Positions 8,133 through 15,560 of a DNA stretch of 20,372 nucleotides are shown here, piece after piece. Numbering within the stretch: the first letter of the stretch is position 1; each line of letters opens with the position of its first letter. Below the pieces are notes generated by a model. The model made no database searches. It was not told where the DNA came from and saw nothing but the letters and a program-made list of their open reading frames with translations. The stretch comes from CAZVKN01 sp964627035. GTDB taxonomy: Bacteria > Electryoneota > AABM5-125-24 > Hatepunaeales > Hatepunaeaceae. The stretch lies in assembly GCA_964627035.1 (NCBI GenBank), contig CAZVKN010000045.1:1-20372 (forward strand), read 5' to 3'. Position numbers and translations under genes: made by a program.

Positions 8133-8936
8133 ATGTGCGTAGCCACTGAAACTGATACAAAAACCACTATTAAAGCAGAATTGATACCCATTTATATAAT
8201 GGGTAAACGATACGATGTACCGGAATCGCTTACAATTATGAAGGCAATGGAATATGCTGGGTATAAATACATCCGTGGCGCAGGATGCCGTGGTGGAATA
8301 TGCGGTGCTTGTGCGACCGTTTACCGGAAACCGGGCGATTATCACATCCGCGTAGGATTGGCATGTCAGACCGTTGTGGAGCCCGATATGTATCTGACTC
8401 AGATTCCATTCTTTCCTGCAAATCGTTCCGTATTTAACTGGGATGATGTGAAAGGTGAGGCAGAGGAAGTTTTCGCCGCCTACCCCGAGGTTTTCCGTTG
8501 TCTCGCTTGTAATGCCTGTTCTAAGGTTTGCCCGATGGACATCCCGGTGATGGATTACATCGCTGCAATCAAACGTGGAGATCTGGAGAAAGCCGCTGAG
8601 ATCTCATTTGATTGCATCCAGTGTGGTTTATGCGCTACCCGTTGCATGGGTGAGATGGCACAGTATCACATCGCCCAGATGGTGCGTCGTCTCCGAGGTG
8701 GATTCCTCGCTGTTCCGAGTGAACATTGTGACAAACAGGTTGAAGCAATCCAATCCGGTTATTACTCCGATAATCTTGAAGAAGTGATGAAATTGGGAAC
8801 ACTTGATCCTTTCAAGCAGGATGATGTTACACCGGAAATCGAACAGCTTAAAAAATTGTACAGTGAACGCGAAGGAGAACCGGGAACATCTGAAGATAGT
8901 TGGACTCCTCAAAGCAATTACGCATTATTGAAATGA
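8133..8936 (+). CDS. Fumarate reductase/succinate dehydrogenase-type iron-sulfur subunit
   Basis: The 267-residue subunit combines an N-terminal [2Fe-2S] ferredoxin fold (C52, C57, C60, C78) with a C-terminal dicluster helical domain. There CLACNACSKVCP (C123, C126, C129, C133) binds one [4Fe-4S] cluster, and C161, C164, C167, C171 bind a second. In standard SdhB or FrdB the CxxCxxC motifs carry one [4Fe-4S] and one [3Fe-4S] cluster and the last Cys precedes Pro; here the last Cys is followed by Met. It would carry electrons between the flavoprotein encoded next and the HdrB-like subunit. GAGG 6-7 bases before the ATG supports the start. No membrane anchor subunit is encoded nearby, which favours a soluble or peripheral complex. 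TfrB, which fuses this domain with CCG domains, is the closest design. Confidence 0.82.
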   Translation: MCVATETDTKTTIKAELIPIYIMGKRYDVPESLTIMKAMEYAGYKYIRGAGCRGGICGACATVYRKPGDYHIRVGLACQTVVEPDMYLTQIPFFPANRSVFNWDDVKGEAEEVFAAYPEVFRCLACNACSKVCPMDIPVMDYIAAIKRGDLEKAAEISFDCIQCGLCATRCMGEMAQYHIAQMVRRLRGGFLAVPSEHCDKQVEAIQSGYYSDNLEEVMKLGTLDPFKQDDVTPEIEQLKKLYSEREGEPGTSEDSWTPQSNYALLK

Positions 8937-8942
8937 AGATAA

Positions 8943-9168
8943 TCTCACGCAAAGTCGCAAAGACGCTAAGAAGAGAAAGAATATTAAGCAAACACACTCA
9001 AATAGTATCACAAAATCGTCATTCCCACGTAGGTGGGAATCCAGTCATAGCAGTATCAAACACTGGATTCCCGTCTTCACGGGAATGACGAAAAATATTT
9101 TATTTATACCAGTTTGCTTGACTTCGTTTTGTTTTCTCTTCTTTGCGGCTTAGCGTCTTTGCGTGATA
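8943..9168. repeat. Inverted repeat pair, family D, enclosing another repeat element
   Basis: The left arm (about 8943-8978) and the right arm (about 9132-9168, inverted) share TCACGCAAAG and AAGAAGAGAAA. Between these ends the short GCAAAG-type and GCTAAG-type units are permuted rather than strictly aligned. AAGCAAAC also recurs just inside both arms (near 8985 and near 9112). The 150-base interior contains a complete family C double hairpin. The element fills the gap between the iron-sulfur and flavoprotein genes. Confidence 0.75.
9017..9090. repeat. Double-hairpin palindromic repeat, family C, copy 2
   Basis: Hairpin one is ATTCCCAC and GTGGGAAT around GTAG; hairpin two is ATTCCCGT and ACGGGAAT around CTTC. 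CGTCATT and AATGACG close the ends. GGGAATCCAGT (9035-9045) can also pair with ACTGGATTCCC (9062-9072), giving an alternative central stem. It is the second copy of the element at 7107-7182. Confidence 0.9.
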
Positions 9169-9187
9169 CCAAATTATAGAGGTTATT

Positions 9188-10861
9188 ATGCCATATCCAG
9201 ATAGCTTATCAGAACTTATTAAAACAGTCGAGAAGACACGCTCGGATCGAATAAAATTTAAAGAAGACGGCAATGAATTTCCTGCACTGAGTCTTGAAGC
9301 TCGCCATGAAGTACTACATGCATTCCATCCTGATGTCAAAGAGGAAGGTCGTCGTGAGATTAAGGTCGGTCCCAATAAAGGGTACCGAATCTGCCATGAG
9401 ATGGTAGATCTTATTGAAGCTAAAAGCCGCGTCAATCCTGATGACCTTGATCTGTCGAAAACGGATTATGAGACTGATGTACTTGTAATCGGTGGTGGTG
9501 GAGCGGGGACATCCGCTGCGCTGTTGGCACAGGAACAAGGGGCAAAAGTCATCATCGCCACCAAACTGCGTCACGGCGATGCAAACACTATGATGGCGGA
9601 AGGCGGAATCCAGGCTGCTACCAAGGGCTGGAAGGATTCACCTTATTACCACTATCTTGACATTATGGGTGGTGGACACTTCACTAACAAACCTGAGCTC
9701 GTCAAAACACTCTCCAACGAAGCTCCCGATGTTATCAAGTGGCTACTGGAACTCGGCTGCAACTTCAGCAAGCATGAAGATGGGACGCTTAAAACGCTCC
9801 ACGGTGGAGGCACGTCCCGCAAGCGCATGCACTACGCTGCTGACATCACCGGTGCTGAGATGATGCGTACAGTGCGTGATGAATCCCGCAACCGTCCTGA
9901 TGACATTACGGTGATTGAGTTCTCTCCTGCTGTTGAACTGCTCCTCGACGACAAGGGAAATTGTGCCGGTGCGGTACTGTACAATATGGAGACAGCGGAG
10001 TATTTGATCGTCAAAGCCAAAGCAGTAGTAATGGCAACGGGTGGAAGTGGAAGGCTGCATGTGCAGAACTTCATGACAACAAATCATTACGGTGCTACAG
10101 GTGACGGCATCATCATGGCGTATCGTGCCGGTGTGCCGATCTGTTTCCTGCACACGATACAGTACCATCCGACAGGAGTGATCTTCCCGGAGCAGGCTGA
10201 AGGTATCCTGATCACTGAAAAGTTCCGCGGAGCAGGTGCAAATCTGGTGAATGTTGAAGGCAACCAGTTCGTCTTCGAGCGTGAACCACGGGATATTGAA
10301 GCTGCTTCCATTATTAAAGAGTGTGTCAGCGTCAACAAGGGTGTTCCTACTCCGACCGGCAAGTTCGGAATCTGGCTTGACAGCCCGATGCTGGATATGA
10401 TGTTTGGAAAGGGATACGTCAAGAAGGAGTTCCCAGGTAAACATATCCTGTTTAGTCGTTTTGGCATTGACATTGGTCTCGAGCCGATGCTAATCTATCC
10501 CACACTACATTATCAAAACGGCGGTATCGAATTCAAGTCAGATGCTTCGACGCAGATTCCGGGTCTGTTTGCAGCCGGTGAAGTCGGTGGTGGAACTCAC
10601 GGTGAGAACCGATTGATGGGTAACTCGCTATTGGACATCATGGTTTACGGTAGAATTGCCGGGAAGAGTGCTGCCCGGTATGCATTGAATGACTATAAAG
10701 GTGGTGATCTGTCGCTGGATCATGTTCGCAAATATAATCAGGAGCTTGAAGAGAGCGAAGCTGATTCCAACCGGATCGCACCGATGCTGCTGCCTGACTA
10801 CACGCTGGAGCATGTGAAAGAAAAACAGCTAACTACCGCCTACGAAGGTACAATGCGGTAA
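9188..10861 (+). CDS. Fumarate reductase/succinate dehydrogenase-type flavoprotein, probably non-covalent FAD
   Basis: The 557-residue protein has a FAD-binding Rossmann motif (GGGGAG, 102-107) and the active-site residues of fumarate reductases: H327 in QYHPTG, R347 in TEKFRG, H441 in PTLHYQNGG and R475 in HGENRL. It should interconvert fumarate and succinate or a close analogue. The His that holds FAD covalently in E. coli FrdA and SdhA is replaced by N133 in DANTMMAEGG, so FAD is expected to be non-covalent, as reported for thiol:fumarate reductase TfrA. A 95-residue N-terminal extension precedes the FAD fold and is not in classical SdhA; it may dock partner subunits. L-aspartate oxidase is an alternative fold relative, but the neighbouring iron-sulfur subunit argues against it. 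No strong Shine-Dalgarno (GAGG lies about 8 bases upstream as AGAGGTTATT). The gene ends the redox run and is followed by a terminator hairpin. Confidence 0.85.
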   Translation: MPYPDSLSELIKTVEKTRSDRIKFKEDGNEFPALSLEARHEVLHAFHPDVKEEGRREIKVGPNKGYRICHEMVDLIEAKSRVNPDDLDLSKTDYETDVLVIGGGGAGTSAALLAQEQGAKVIIATKLRHGDANTMMAEGGIQAATKGWKDSPYYHYLDIMGGGHFTNKPELVKTLSNEAPDVIKWLLELGCNFSKHEDGTLKTLHGGGTSRKRMHYAADITGAEMMRTVRDESRNRPDDITVIEFSPAVELLLDDKGNCAGAVLYNMETAEYLIVKAKAVVMATGGSGRLHVQNFMTTNHYGATGDGIIMAYRAGVPICFLHTIQYHPTGVIFPEQAEGILITEKFRGAGANLVNVEGNQFVFEREPRDIEAASIIKECVSVNKGVPTPTGKFGIWLDSPMLDMMFGKGYVKKEFPGKHILFSRFGIDIGLEPMLIYPTLHYQNGGIEFKSDASTQIPGLFAAGEVGGGTHGENRLMGNSLLDIMVYGRIAGKSAARYALNDYKGGDLSLDHVRKYNQELEESEADSNRIAPMLLPDYTLEHVKEKQLTTAYEGTMR

Positions 10862-10872
10862 CATTACAGATC

Positions 10873-10905
10873 AAGGGCACACAAATGTGTGTCCTTATCA
10901 TTTTT
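10873..10905 (+). terminator. Likely intrinsic terminator of the redox operon
   Basis: AAGGGCACACA (10873-10883) pairs with TGTGTGTCCTT (10886-10896), with one G-T wobble and a very tight loop that will open to four bases. Four bases later five T residues follow (10901-10905). It begins 12 bases after the flavoprotein stop codon. The displaced T-run lowers confidence slightly. Confidence 0.6.
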
Positions 10906-11374
10906 GACAGAAATTGTAACGTCATTCCTATACATAAGTCTGCATCACATGGAGGGCTGACCTTCAGTTCGCTCGGCATGGACAGGCTATGTTTTTACGT
11001 CACTTCGTCACATAATTGCCTGAATCCCTTTGTAGTGGGGTGTTTGTAGTGGTGACGAAATTGTGACGAAGTGTGACGGAACCGATTTATAACGGATTGA
11101 ACAGATTTAGTTTAGAGTTCACGCTTTAGCGTGTTCCGATCACAACCTGAAGGTTGAACTCTGAACCAATATAATCTTCTTCTGCGGGTGGTATCCGGCA
11201 GCCACCGGACCACACGGAATGTACCCCCCCTTATATTCTCCTCTACTCTGTAGGGGGGAGTGATGGGATTCCGGATAAAGTCCATCAATCAACGGGGAGT
11301 GGAGGAATGATATATTAAAGATTTTCAGCAAATCTAAAAAATTATAGAACACCTGTGATAACAGGGAGGCACAG
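10906..11374. other. Gene-free region rich in inverted repeats
   Basis: No convincing gene is present between the terminator and the YeiH-type gene. The region holds an inverted pair (CGTCACTTCGTCACA at 10998-11012 and its near mirror at 11062-11078), the family E element at 11111-11165, and a seven-C run (11224-11230) that can pair with a six-G run (11253-11258). Weak -10-like hexamers (TATATT near 11311, TATAGA near 11344) precede the next gene, but no convincing -35 accompanies them. Confidence 0.6.
11111..11165. repeat. Double-hairpin palindromic repeat, family E
   Basis: Two short hairpins, CACGC and GCGTG around TTTA (11120-11133) and CAACC and GGTTG around TGAA (11143-11156), are enclosed by AGAGTTCA (11114-11121) and TGAACTCT (11155-11162). 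The plan of two hairpins inside an outer inverted repeat is the same as in families A to C, with unrelated sequence. Confidence 0.75.
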
Positions 11375-13102
11375 ATGTCTGAAACAGTCGTCAACAAGGC
11401 GTCATCCACTTGGTCTGATCTATGGAGGATAGAGGATTACTGGGCGATATGGCTCGGTTTTATCATCCTCATTATTGGAATGATCATCTTCTTTCCTCGC
11501 ATCCCGGACGGTCTGCATGACAAAATTGATCAATCGAACTCAATCCTTCAAATTGAATCACAAAAAGCACCATTCAAGACAATCGAATGGTACAAGGCGA
11601 GTGATGCCAAGCTTGGTTTGAAAGCGAACAGTCAGCGCTTTGCGAAATCAATCAAAAACTTCCTCAACAAGCCACACGGATGGAAAACCAACCCTATTGA
11701 TGGATTCACCTTATCAAAGCGAGATGCTAAAATTAGGAAAGCTAAGGCTAACGAAAAATTTGCCAAAGCATTTGCAGGTGAAACTACCTCTCTCAAACGG
11801 GCTAAATCTTCTCAGAAAAAAGCTGAGGATGCCGGGTTTGAGAACGACGTATTTAACAAGCAAGCAATTGAGGACATCAACAAATGGCGCAGTGCTCGCT
11901 CGAAGGCTTCCGCAGTTAAGAAAAGGACCAAGATCAAGCCATACAATCAATTCCTCTATCTGTTCCTGTTGATGATCATACTCGGTCTGTTTTTCAGTAT
12001 TGGGATGAAATTTATGGGACACTCGGCTGGTAAATTCTTTCTTGGATTCATATTCATATTTATCATTGCGGTACTGGCTTATCTTGCTTCTCAACAGGCT
12101 ACTATGAAGGCATACGGTATCGGTTACGCAGCGTGGGCGATTCTGTTCGGACTTATCATCAGCAACACCGTTGGCACTCCCAAATGGGCGATGCCTGCGG
12201 TGCAGGTTGAATACTACATCAAGACCGGACTGGTTTTGCTCGGTGCGGAAATCCTGTTCAGCAAGATCGTCTCAATCGGAATCCCCGGTATCTTTGTCGC
12301 TTGGGTGGTCACACCGATTGTGCTGGTCACGACCTACATCTTCGGTCAGAAGGTTGTCAAGCTAAGTTCCAAAACCCTGAATATCACCATCTCTGCGGAT
12401 ATGTCGGTCTGCGGTGTGTCGGCTGCAATTGCCACCGCTGCAGCGTGTAAAGCGAAGAAAGAAGAACTCACTCTCGCTGTCGGGATGTCTTTGATATTCA
12501 CCTCAATTATGATGATCGTGATGCCTGCCATAATCAAAGCTACCGGAATGCCGTTCATCCTCGGCGGCGCATGGATGGGAGGGACGATTGATGCAACGGG
12601 GGCAGTCGCTGCTGCGGGAGCGTTTCTGAGCGATAAGGCTCTGTATGTAGCTGCAACAATCAAGATGATCCAGAACGTGCTGATCGGTATCGTTGCGTTT
12701 TGCGTTGCGCTGTACTGGACGATGAAAGTTGAGCGGACACAGGGGCAAAAAGTCAGCCTGTGGGAGATCTGGTACCGCTTCCCGAAGTTTGTCATCGGTT
12801 TTATCCTTGCTTCGATCATATTCTCCACGATTTACGCTTCAATGGGTGCTGATGTCGGTTACGCTGTTGTGGATCACGGTGTGATTCGTGGTCTGTCCAA
12901 GATACTGCGAGGTTGGTTTTTCTGTCTGGCGTTTGCCAGCATCGGGCTTGCGACCAATTTCCGAGAGCTAAAGAAGTATTTCAAGGGTGGTAAACCGCTG
13001 ATTTTGTATGTATGTGGGCAGTCGTTCAACCTTGTGCTCACGCTGACGATGGCTTATATTATGTTTTATCTGGTCTTTCCTGAGATCACTGCCAACATTT
13101 AG
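11375..13102 (+). CDS. YeiH-family (putative sulfate exporter) membrane protein with hydrophilic insert
   Basis: The 575-residue inner-membrane protein belongs to the YeiH/UPF0324 family, often labelled putative sulfate exporter. Family features are the segment with ISNTVG (262-267), YYIKTGLVLLGAEILF (280-295), the SADMSVCGVSAAIA region (340-353) and GGTIDATGAVAAAG (402-415). Family members are about 330-350 residues; this one has an added N-terminal helix (about 24-41) and a lysine-rich soluble stretch (about 42-188) before the core helices. That stretch is probably cytoplasmic by the positive-inside rule. GGAGG lies 5 bases before the ATG. Substrate and direction are not established for the family. 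A sulfur role would fit the cysteine desulfurase encoded 3 kb away on the other strand, but no direct link is visible. It appears to be monocistronic. Confidence 0.78.
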   Translation: MSETVVNKASSTWSDLWRIEDYWAIWLGFIILIIGMIIFFPRIPDGLHDKIDQSNSILQIESQKAPFKTIEWYKASDAKLGLKANSQRFAKSIKNFLNKPHGWKTNPIDGFTLSKRDAKIRKAKANEKFAKAFAGETTSLKRAKSSQKKAEDAGFENDVFNKQAIEDINKWRSARSKASAVKKRTKIKPYNQFLYLFLLMIILGLFFSIGMKFMGHSAGKFFLGFIFIFIIAVLAYLASQQATMKAYGIGYAAWAILFGLIISNTVGTPKWAMPAVQVEYYIKTGLVLLGAEILFSKIVSIGIPGIFVAWVVTPIVLVTTYIFGQKVVKLSSKTLNITISADMSVCGVSAAIATAAACKAKKEELTLAVGMSLIFTSIMMIVMPAIIKATGMPFILGGAWMGGTIDATGAVAAAGAFLSDKALYVAATIKMIQNVLIGIVAFCVALYWTMKVERTQGQKVSLWEIWYRFPKFVIGFILASIIFSTIYASMGADVGYAVVDHGVIRGLSKILRGWFFCLAFASIGLATNFRELKKYFKGGKPLILYVCGQSFNLVLTLTMAYIMFYLVFPEITANI

Positions 13103-13143
13103 AACAGACCGAAACACTAACCAATCGAAATTAATTGCTAACG

Positions 13144-13171
13144 GTGTTATCCCGACGATTCGGGATGACAC
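13144..13171. repeat. Hairpin repeat, family F
   Basis: GTGTTATCCCGA pairs with TCGGGATGACAC around CGAT, a 12-base stem with one wobble pair. It lies 41 bases after the YeiH-type gene and may stop or stabilise its transcript, although no T-run follows. The sequence resembles half of the double-hairpin elements. Confidence 0.7.
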
Positions 13172-13184
13172 ACATATATAGAAT

Positions 13185-13249
13185 CACCACGAAGAGCACA
13201 GAGAACACAATGCAATAAAAACTTCGTGCTCATTGTGTCCTTCGTGGTG
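13185..13249. repeat. Inverted repeat, family G, copy 1
   Basis: CACCACGAAG at the left (13185-13194) mirrors CTTCGTGGTG at the right (13240-13249), and ACACAATG (13205-13212) mirrors CATTGTGT (13231-13238). The arms consist of short CACGAAG-type units. A second copy lies at 14592-14650, so the secreted sorting-domain gene is flanked by both copies. Confidence 0.8.
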
Positions 13250-13292
13250 GATTACGGGTATCTGCTTAAGATGTTAATAAGGAGCATAAACC

Positions 13293-14582
13293 ATGAACAA
13301 ACTATTATTACAACCGTTTACTCTCATTACAGTCAGTCTGATTCTCATCTCATCACGATTGACTCACGCTGACGAGATTCAAATTCCTTTACACGAAGGC
13401 AATAATTTTACCTCGATAAACATGATCCTCCCTGATTCGTTCCGGGTTGATGCCGGTGAAGGTATTATTGGCTTTAATGTCCCAATGATGTGGGAACGAT
13501 TACGAATTGATGAGGACAACCATTTAGTGCTCCTGATAAAAAATGGTAGTGGGCGGTGGTTTGCACCGGCATTTGGCTTTAACAATATACCTTTTTGGGA
13601 TCTTACAGAAGCCTATGATGTCTATGTATCCGAGGACGTTGATGTATTGTGGGAAGGCGAGTTGGTCAACCCACAAATGGATATCAATCTGAGTAGCGGT
13701 GGAAATAGAATTGCTTACTTACCGAGCTATCTCTTAAGTGCCGGTGCAGATGATTTTCATATCTTCTCGCTGATAATTGATGTTTTGGAAAAAGCTGTCA
13801 ATTCGGCAGGCGAGTACATGATCCCGGAGTACGGATTCTCGAATATGCATCCAGGGAGACCCGGAGAGGGATATTATATCAAAGTCTCGGAAGATGTTGT
13901 ACTGAACTACCCTGAAGAAGGTAATGGTGAGCTGTTCTATCCCTGGGTCGGTGACCATTGGGAAATTCCTCAACCGACGGAAGAATGGATGGGGATGATG
14001 ATTACCGAAATTGGTGAAGTCGTACCGGATTCAGGTGATCAGATTGCAGCTATTGATTTGGATGGTGTGGTTGTGGGAGTTGGAGCCATTCAGATCGGTG
14101 CCTGTGCAATGACAGTATGGGGAGCTGACGAAGGTGAAGAGTTTGGTCTGGAAGACGGAGAAGCGTTTGAGTTGTTGTATTGGGATGACAGCGAACAACT
14201 GGTGTTTGAGGTGGAAGTCGAACGGTTTATTGAAGGAAACGGACTTCGATTTCAGGATGATTTCCTTGTCATTGAGATCGCAACCGGAATGTCTGTTAGT
14301 GATGGAAATATAATACCACATGATTTTCATCTGTCACCGATTCACCCAAATCCGTTTAATGCAGTAGCGACTATTGAGTACAGCATTCCATCCGAAGCAC
14401 ATGTATCACTGACTGTATTGGATGTAACAGGCAGAACCGTAGCAACACTAATCAATGAAGCACTCACCGCCGGAGAGCACAAAGCCGTATGGAACGGTAT
14501 GTCCAACCCGTCCGGCGTCTATCTGTTCAGGCTGGATGTTGACGGGAATGTTTTTGTGAAACGAGGTGTGTTGTTGCGTTAA
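13293..14582 (+). CDS. Secreted protein of unknown function with C-terminal sorting domain
   Basis: The 429-residue product has a signal peptide (hydrophobic 8-20, cleavage probably near 24-27) and no other membrane segment, so it is exported. The middle (about 225-335) contains an acidic beta-rich domain with GDQIAAIDLDGVVVGVG, a pattern common in surface proteins of FCB bacteria and without a firm function. The last 85 residues (about 345-429) form the sorting-type domain: HPNPFNAVATIEY, VLDVTGR and SGVYLFRLD are diagnostic strands, and the chain ends in LLR. This shared domain links it with the cytochrome-like protein at the start of the window, suggesting the same secretion route. AAGGAG 8 bases before the ATG supports the start. 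Copies of family G repeats sit on both sides. No catalytic motif was recognised. Confidence 0.75.
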   Translation: MNKLLLQPFTLITVSLILISSRLTHADEIQIPLHEGNNFTSINMILPDSFRVDAGEGIIGFNVPMMWERLRIDEDNHLVLLIKNGSGRWFAPAFGFNNIPFWDLTEAYDVYVSEDVDVLWEGELVNPQMDINLSSGGNRIAYLPSYLLSAGADDFHIFSLIIDVLEKAVNSAGEYMIPEYGFSNMHPGRPGEGYYIKVSEDVVLNYPEEGNGELFYPWVGDHWEIPQPTEEWMGMMITEIGEVVPDSGDQIAAIDLDGVVVGVGAIQIGACAMTVWGADEGEEFGLEDGEAFELLYWDDSEQLVFEVEVERFIEGNGLRFQDDFLVIEIATGMSVSDGNIIPHDFHLSPIHPNPFNAVATIEYSIPSEAHVSLTVLDVTGRTVATLINEALTAGEHKAVWNGMSNPSGVYLFRLDVDGNVFVKRGVLLR

Positions 14583-14591
14583 ACTGCATTC

Positions 14592-14650
14592 ACCACGAAG
14601 TTCACGAAGAATACAACAAAAAACTTCGTGTTCTTCGTGTCCTTCGTGGT
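14592..14650. repeat. Inverted repeat, family G, copy 2
   Basis: ACCACGAAGTTCACGAAGAA on the left mirrors the right arm made of CTTCGTGTTCTTCGTG and CTTCGTGGT around a run of A. It starts 9 bases after the preceding stop codon and could act as its transcript end. It belongs to the same family as 13185-13249. Confidence 0.85.
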
Positions 14651-14678
14651 TATTAATCCTTAATAAAATGAGTAACAA

Positions 14679-15296
14679 ATGCCAAAAATTGACCTGAAGA
14701 AAGAATTCAAGCATCTATACAATCCGTCAGCCAAAAAGCAAACGATTGTCGAGGTTCCCGCCATGAGCTTCCTTATGATAAACGGGAAAGGCGACCCAAA
14801 CACATCACTCGAATATCAGCAGGCATTGGAAACTCTTTATGCGATGTCATATACGCTCAAGTTCATGTTGAAAAAGTCTGTGGAAGCGATTGACTACGTT
14901 GTTATGCCGTTGGAAGGGTTGTGGTGGACGGAAGATATGGCTGAGTTCAGCATAGCGAGAAAGGATGAATGGCAGTGGACAGCGATGATTATGCAGCCTG
15001 AATTTGTTAATGAACACCATGTCCGGCAGGCAACGGAAGAAGTCAGAAAGAAAAAGAATCCCGCAGCACTCGACAAGATCAGATTTGAGAACTTTGAAGA
15101 AGGACTCTCAGCTCAGATCCTGTATTTCGGTCCGTATGCCGATGAGGCTCCGACCATTGCCAGGCTGCATCAATTCATCCACGATAACGGCTATGAGCTG
15201 TCAGGTAAACACCATGAAGTTTATCTCAACGATCCTCGCAGGACGGCTCCAGAGAAACTGAAGACAGTGATTCGACAACCGATGAGGAAAATATAG
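14679..15296 (+). CDS. GyrI-like small-molecule-binding domain protein
   Basis: The 205-residue soluble protein matches the stand-alone GyrI-like family related to the effector-binding domain of AraC/MerR-type regulators. Visible signatures are the opening strand with VEVPAMSFLMINGKGDP (about 25-41), the central EGLWW motif (87-91) and the C-terminal GYELSGKHHEVYLNDPRR (about 172-189). No DNA-binding domain is attached, so it probably binds or modifies a small ligand; members have been linked to drug and toxin tolerance. No clear ribosome site precedes the ATG; the start fits the family's usual N-terminus. The small membrane protein begins 8 bases after its stop, suggesting co-expression. Further on lies a broken copy of the same C-terminus. 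Confidence 0.8.
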   Translation: MPKIDLKKEFKHLYNPSAKKQTIVEVPAMSFLMINGKGDPNTSLEYQQALETLYAMSYTLKFMLKKSVEAIDYVVMPLEGLWWTEDMAEFSIARKDEWQWTAMIMQPEFVNEHHVRQATEEVRKKKNPAALDKIRFENFEEGLSAQILYFGPYADEAPTIARLHQFIHDNGYELSGKHHEVYLNDPRRTAPEKLKTVIRQPMRKI

Positions 15297-15304
15297 ATTT
15301 GGGC

Positions 15305-15556
15305 ATGCAGTCGAATGGTATGAATAGGATCAGAAAATGGGGGGCATTAACGGGCAGTATAGTACTATTGTGGCTGTTTATGTTTGTGATAGCGCCTTGG
15401 TTTATGCGATACACGGCAGTCAGCGAGCTGGCACAATATATTGACGAGCGGGATATTGAAGCGACAGCCTTGTGGTGGTCGGAAGTGGAGATCGGAGCGG
15501 ATGCCGAGATGAACTGCCGTAACAGCGTCCAATACCCACCCGACAGTCATAAGTAG
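15305..15556 (+). CDS. Small single-pass membrane protein, unknown function
   Basis: The 83-residue product has basic residues (RIRK) before one strong transmembrane segment (about 12-34, ending APWFM), then a short tail with SELAQYIDERDIEATALWWSE. The positive N-terminus suggests an N-in, C-out topology. The ATG at 15305 is preferred over the in-frame TTG at 15299; an ATG at 15320 would also keep the helix. There is no clear ribosome site. It follows the GyrI-like gene closely and is followed by the remnant of a second GyrI-like gene. I do not recognise a family, and its C-terminal residues may have been altered by the event that left the remnant. Confidence 0.5.
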   Translation: MQSNGMNRIRKWGALTGSIVLLWLFMFVIAPWFMRYTAVSELAQYIDERDIEATALWWSEVEIGADAEMNCRNSVQYPPDSHK

Positions 15557-15560
15557 TCAG

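Noticed and set aside
7107..9090. CRISPR-like repetition of the two family C elements
   Set aside because: Only two copies occur, almost 2 kb apart with genes between, and each is itself a double palindrome; there are no regular spacers or cas genes.
9743..10444. A 233-codon open frame on the minus strand opposite the flavoprotein gene
   Set aside because: It lies wholly inside a gene with complete active-site motifs on the plus strand, is rich in His, Cys and Ser in no recognisable pattern, and has no ribosome site.
9188..10861. L-aspartate oxidase (NadB) as the identity of the flavoprotein
   Set aside because: It shares the fold and lack of the covalent His, but the adjacent three-cluster iron-sulfur subunit and the HYQNGG/HGENRL active-site pattern fit a multi-subunit fumarate-type reductase better.
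12346..12828. A 160-codon frame on the minus strand opposite the YeiH-type gene
   Set aside because: It is a shadow of conserved membrane segments, with no family motif or start signal.
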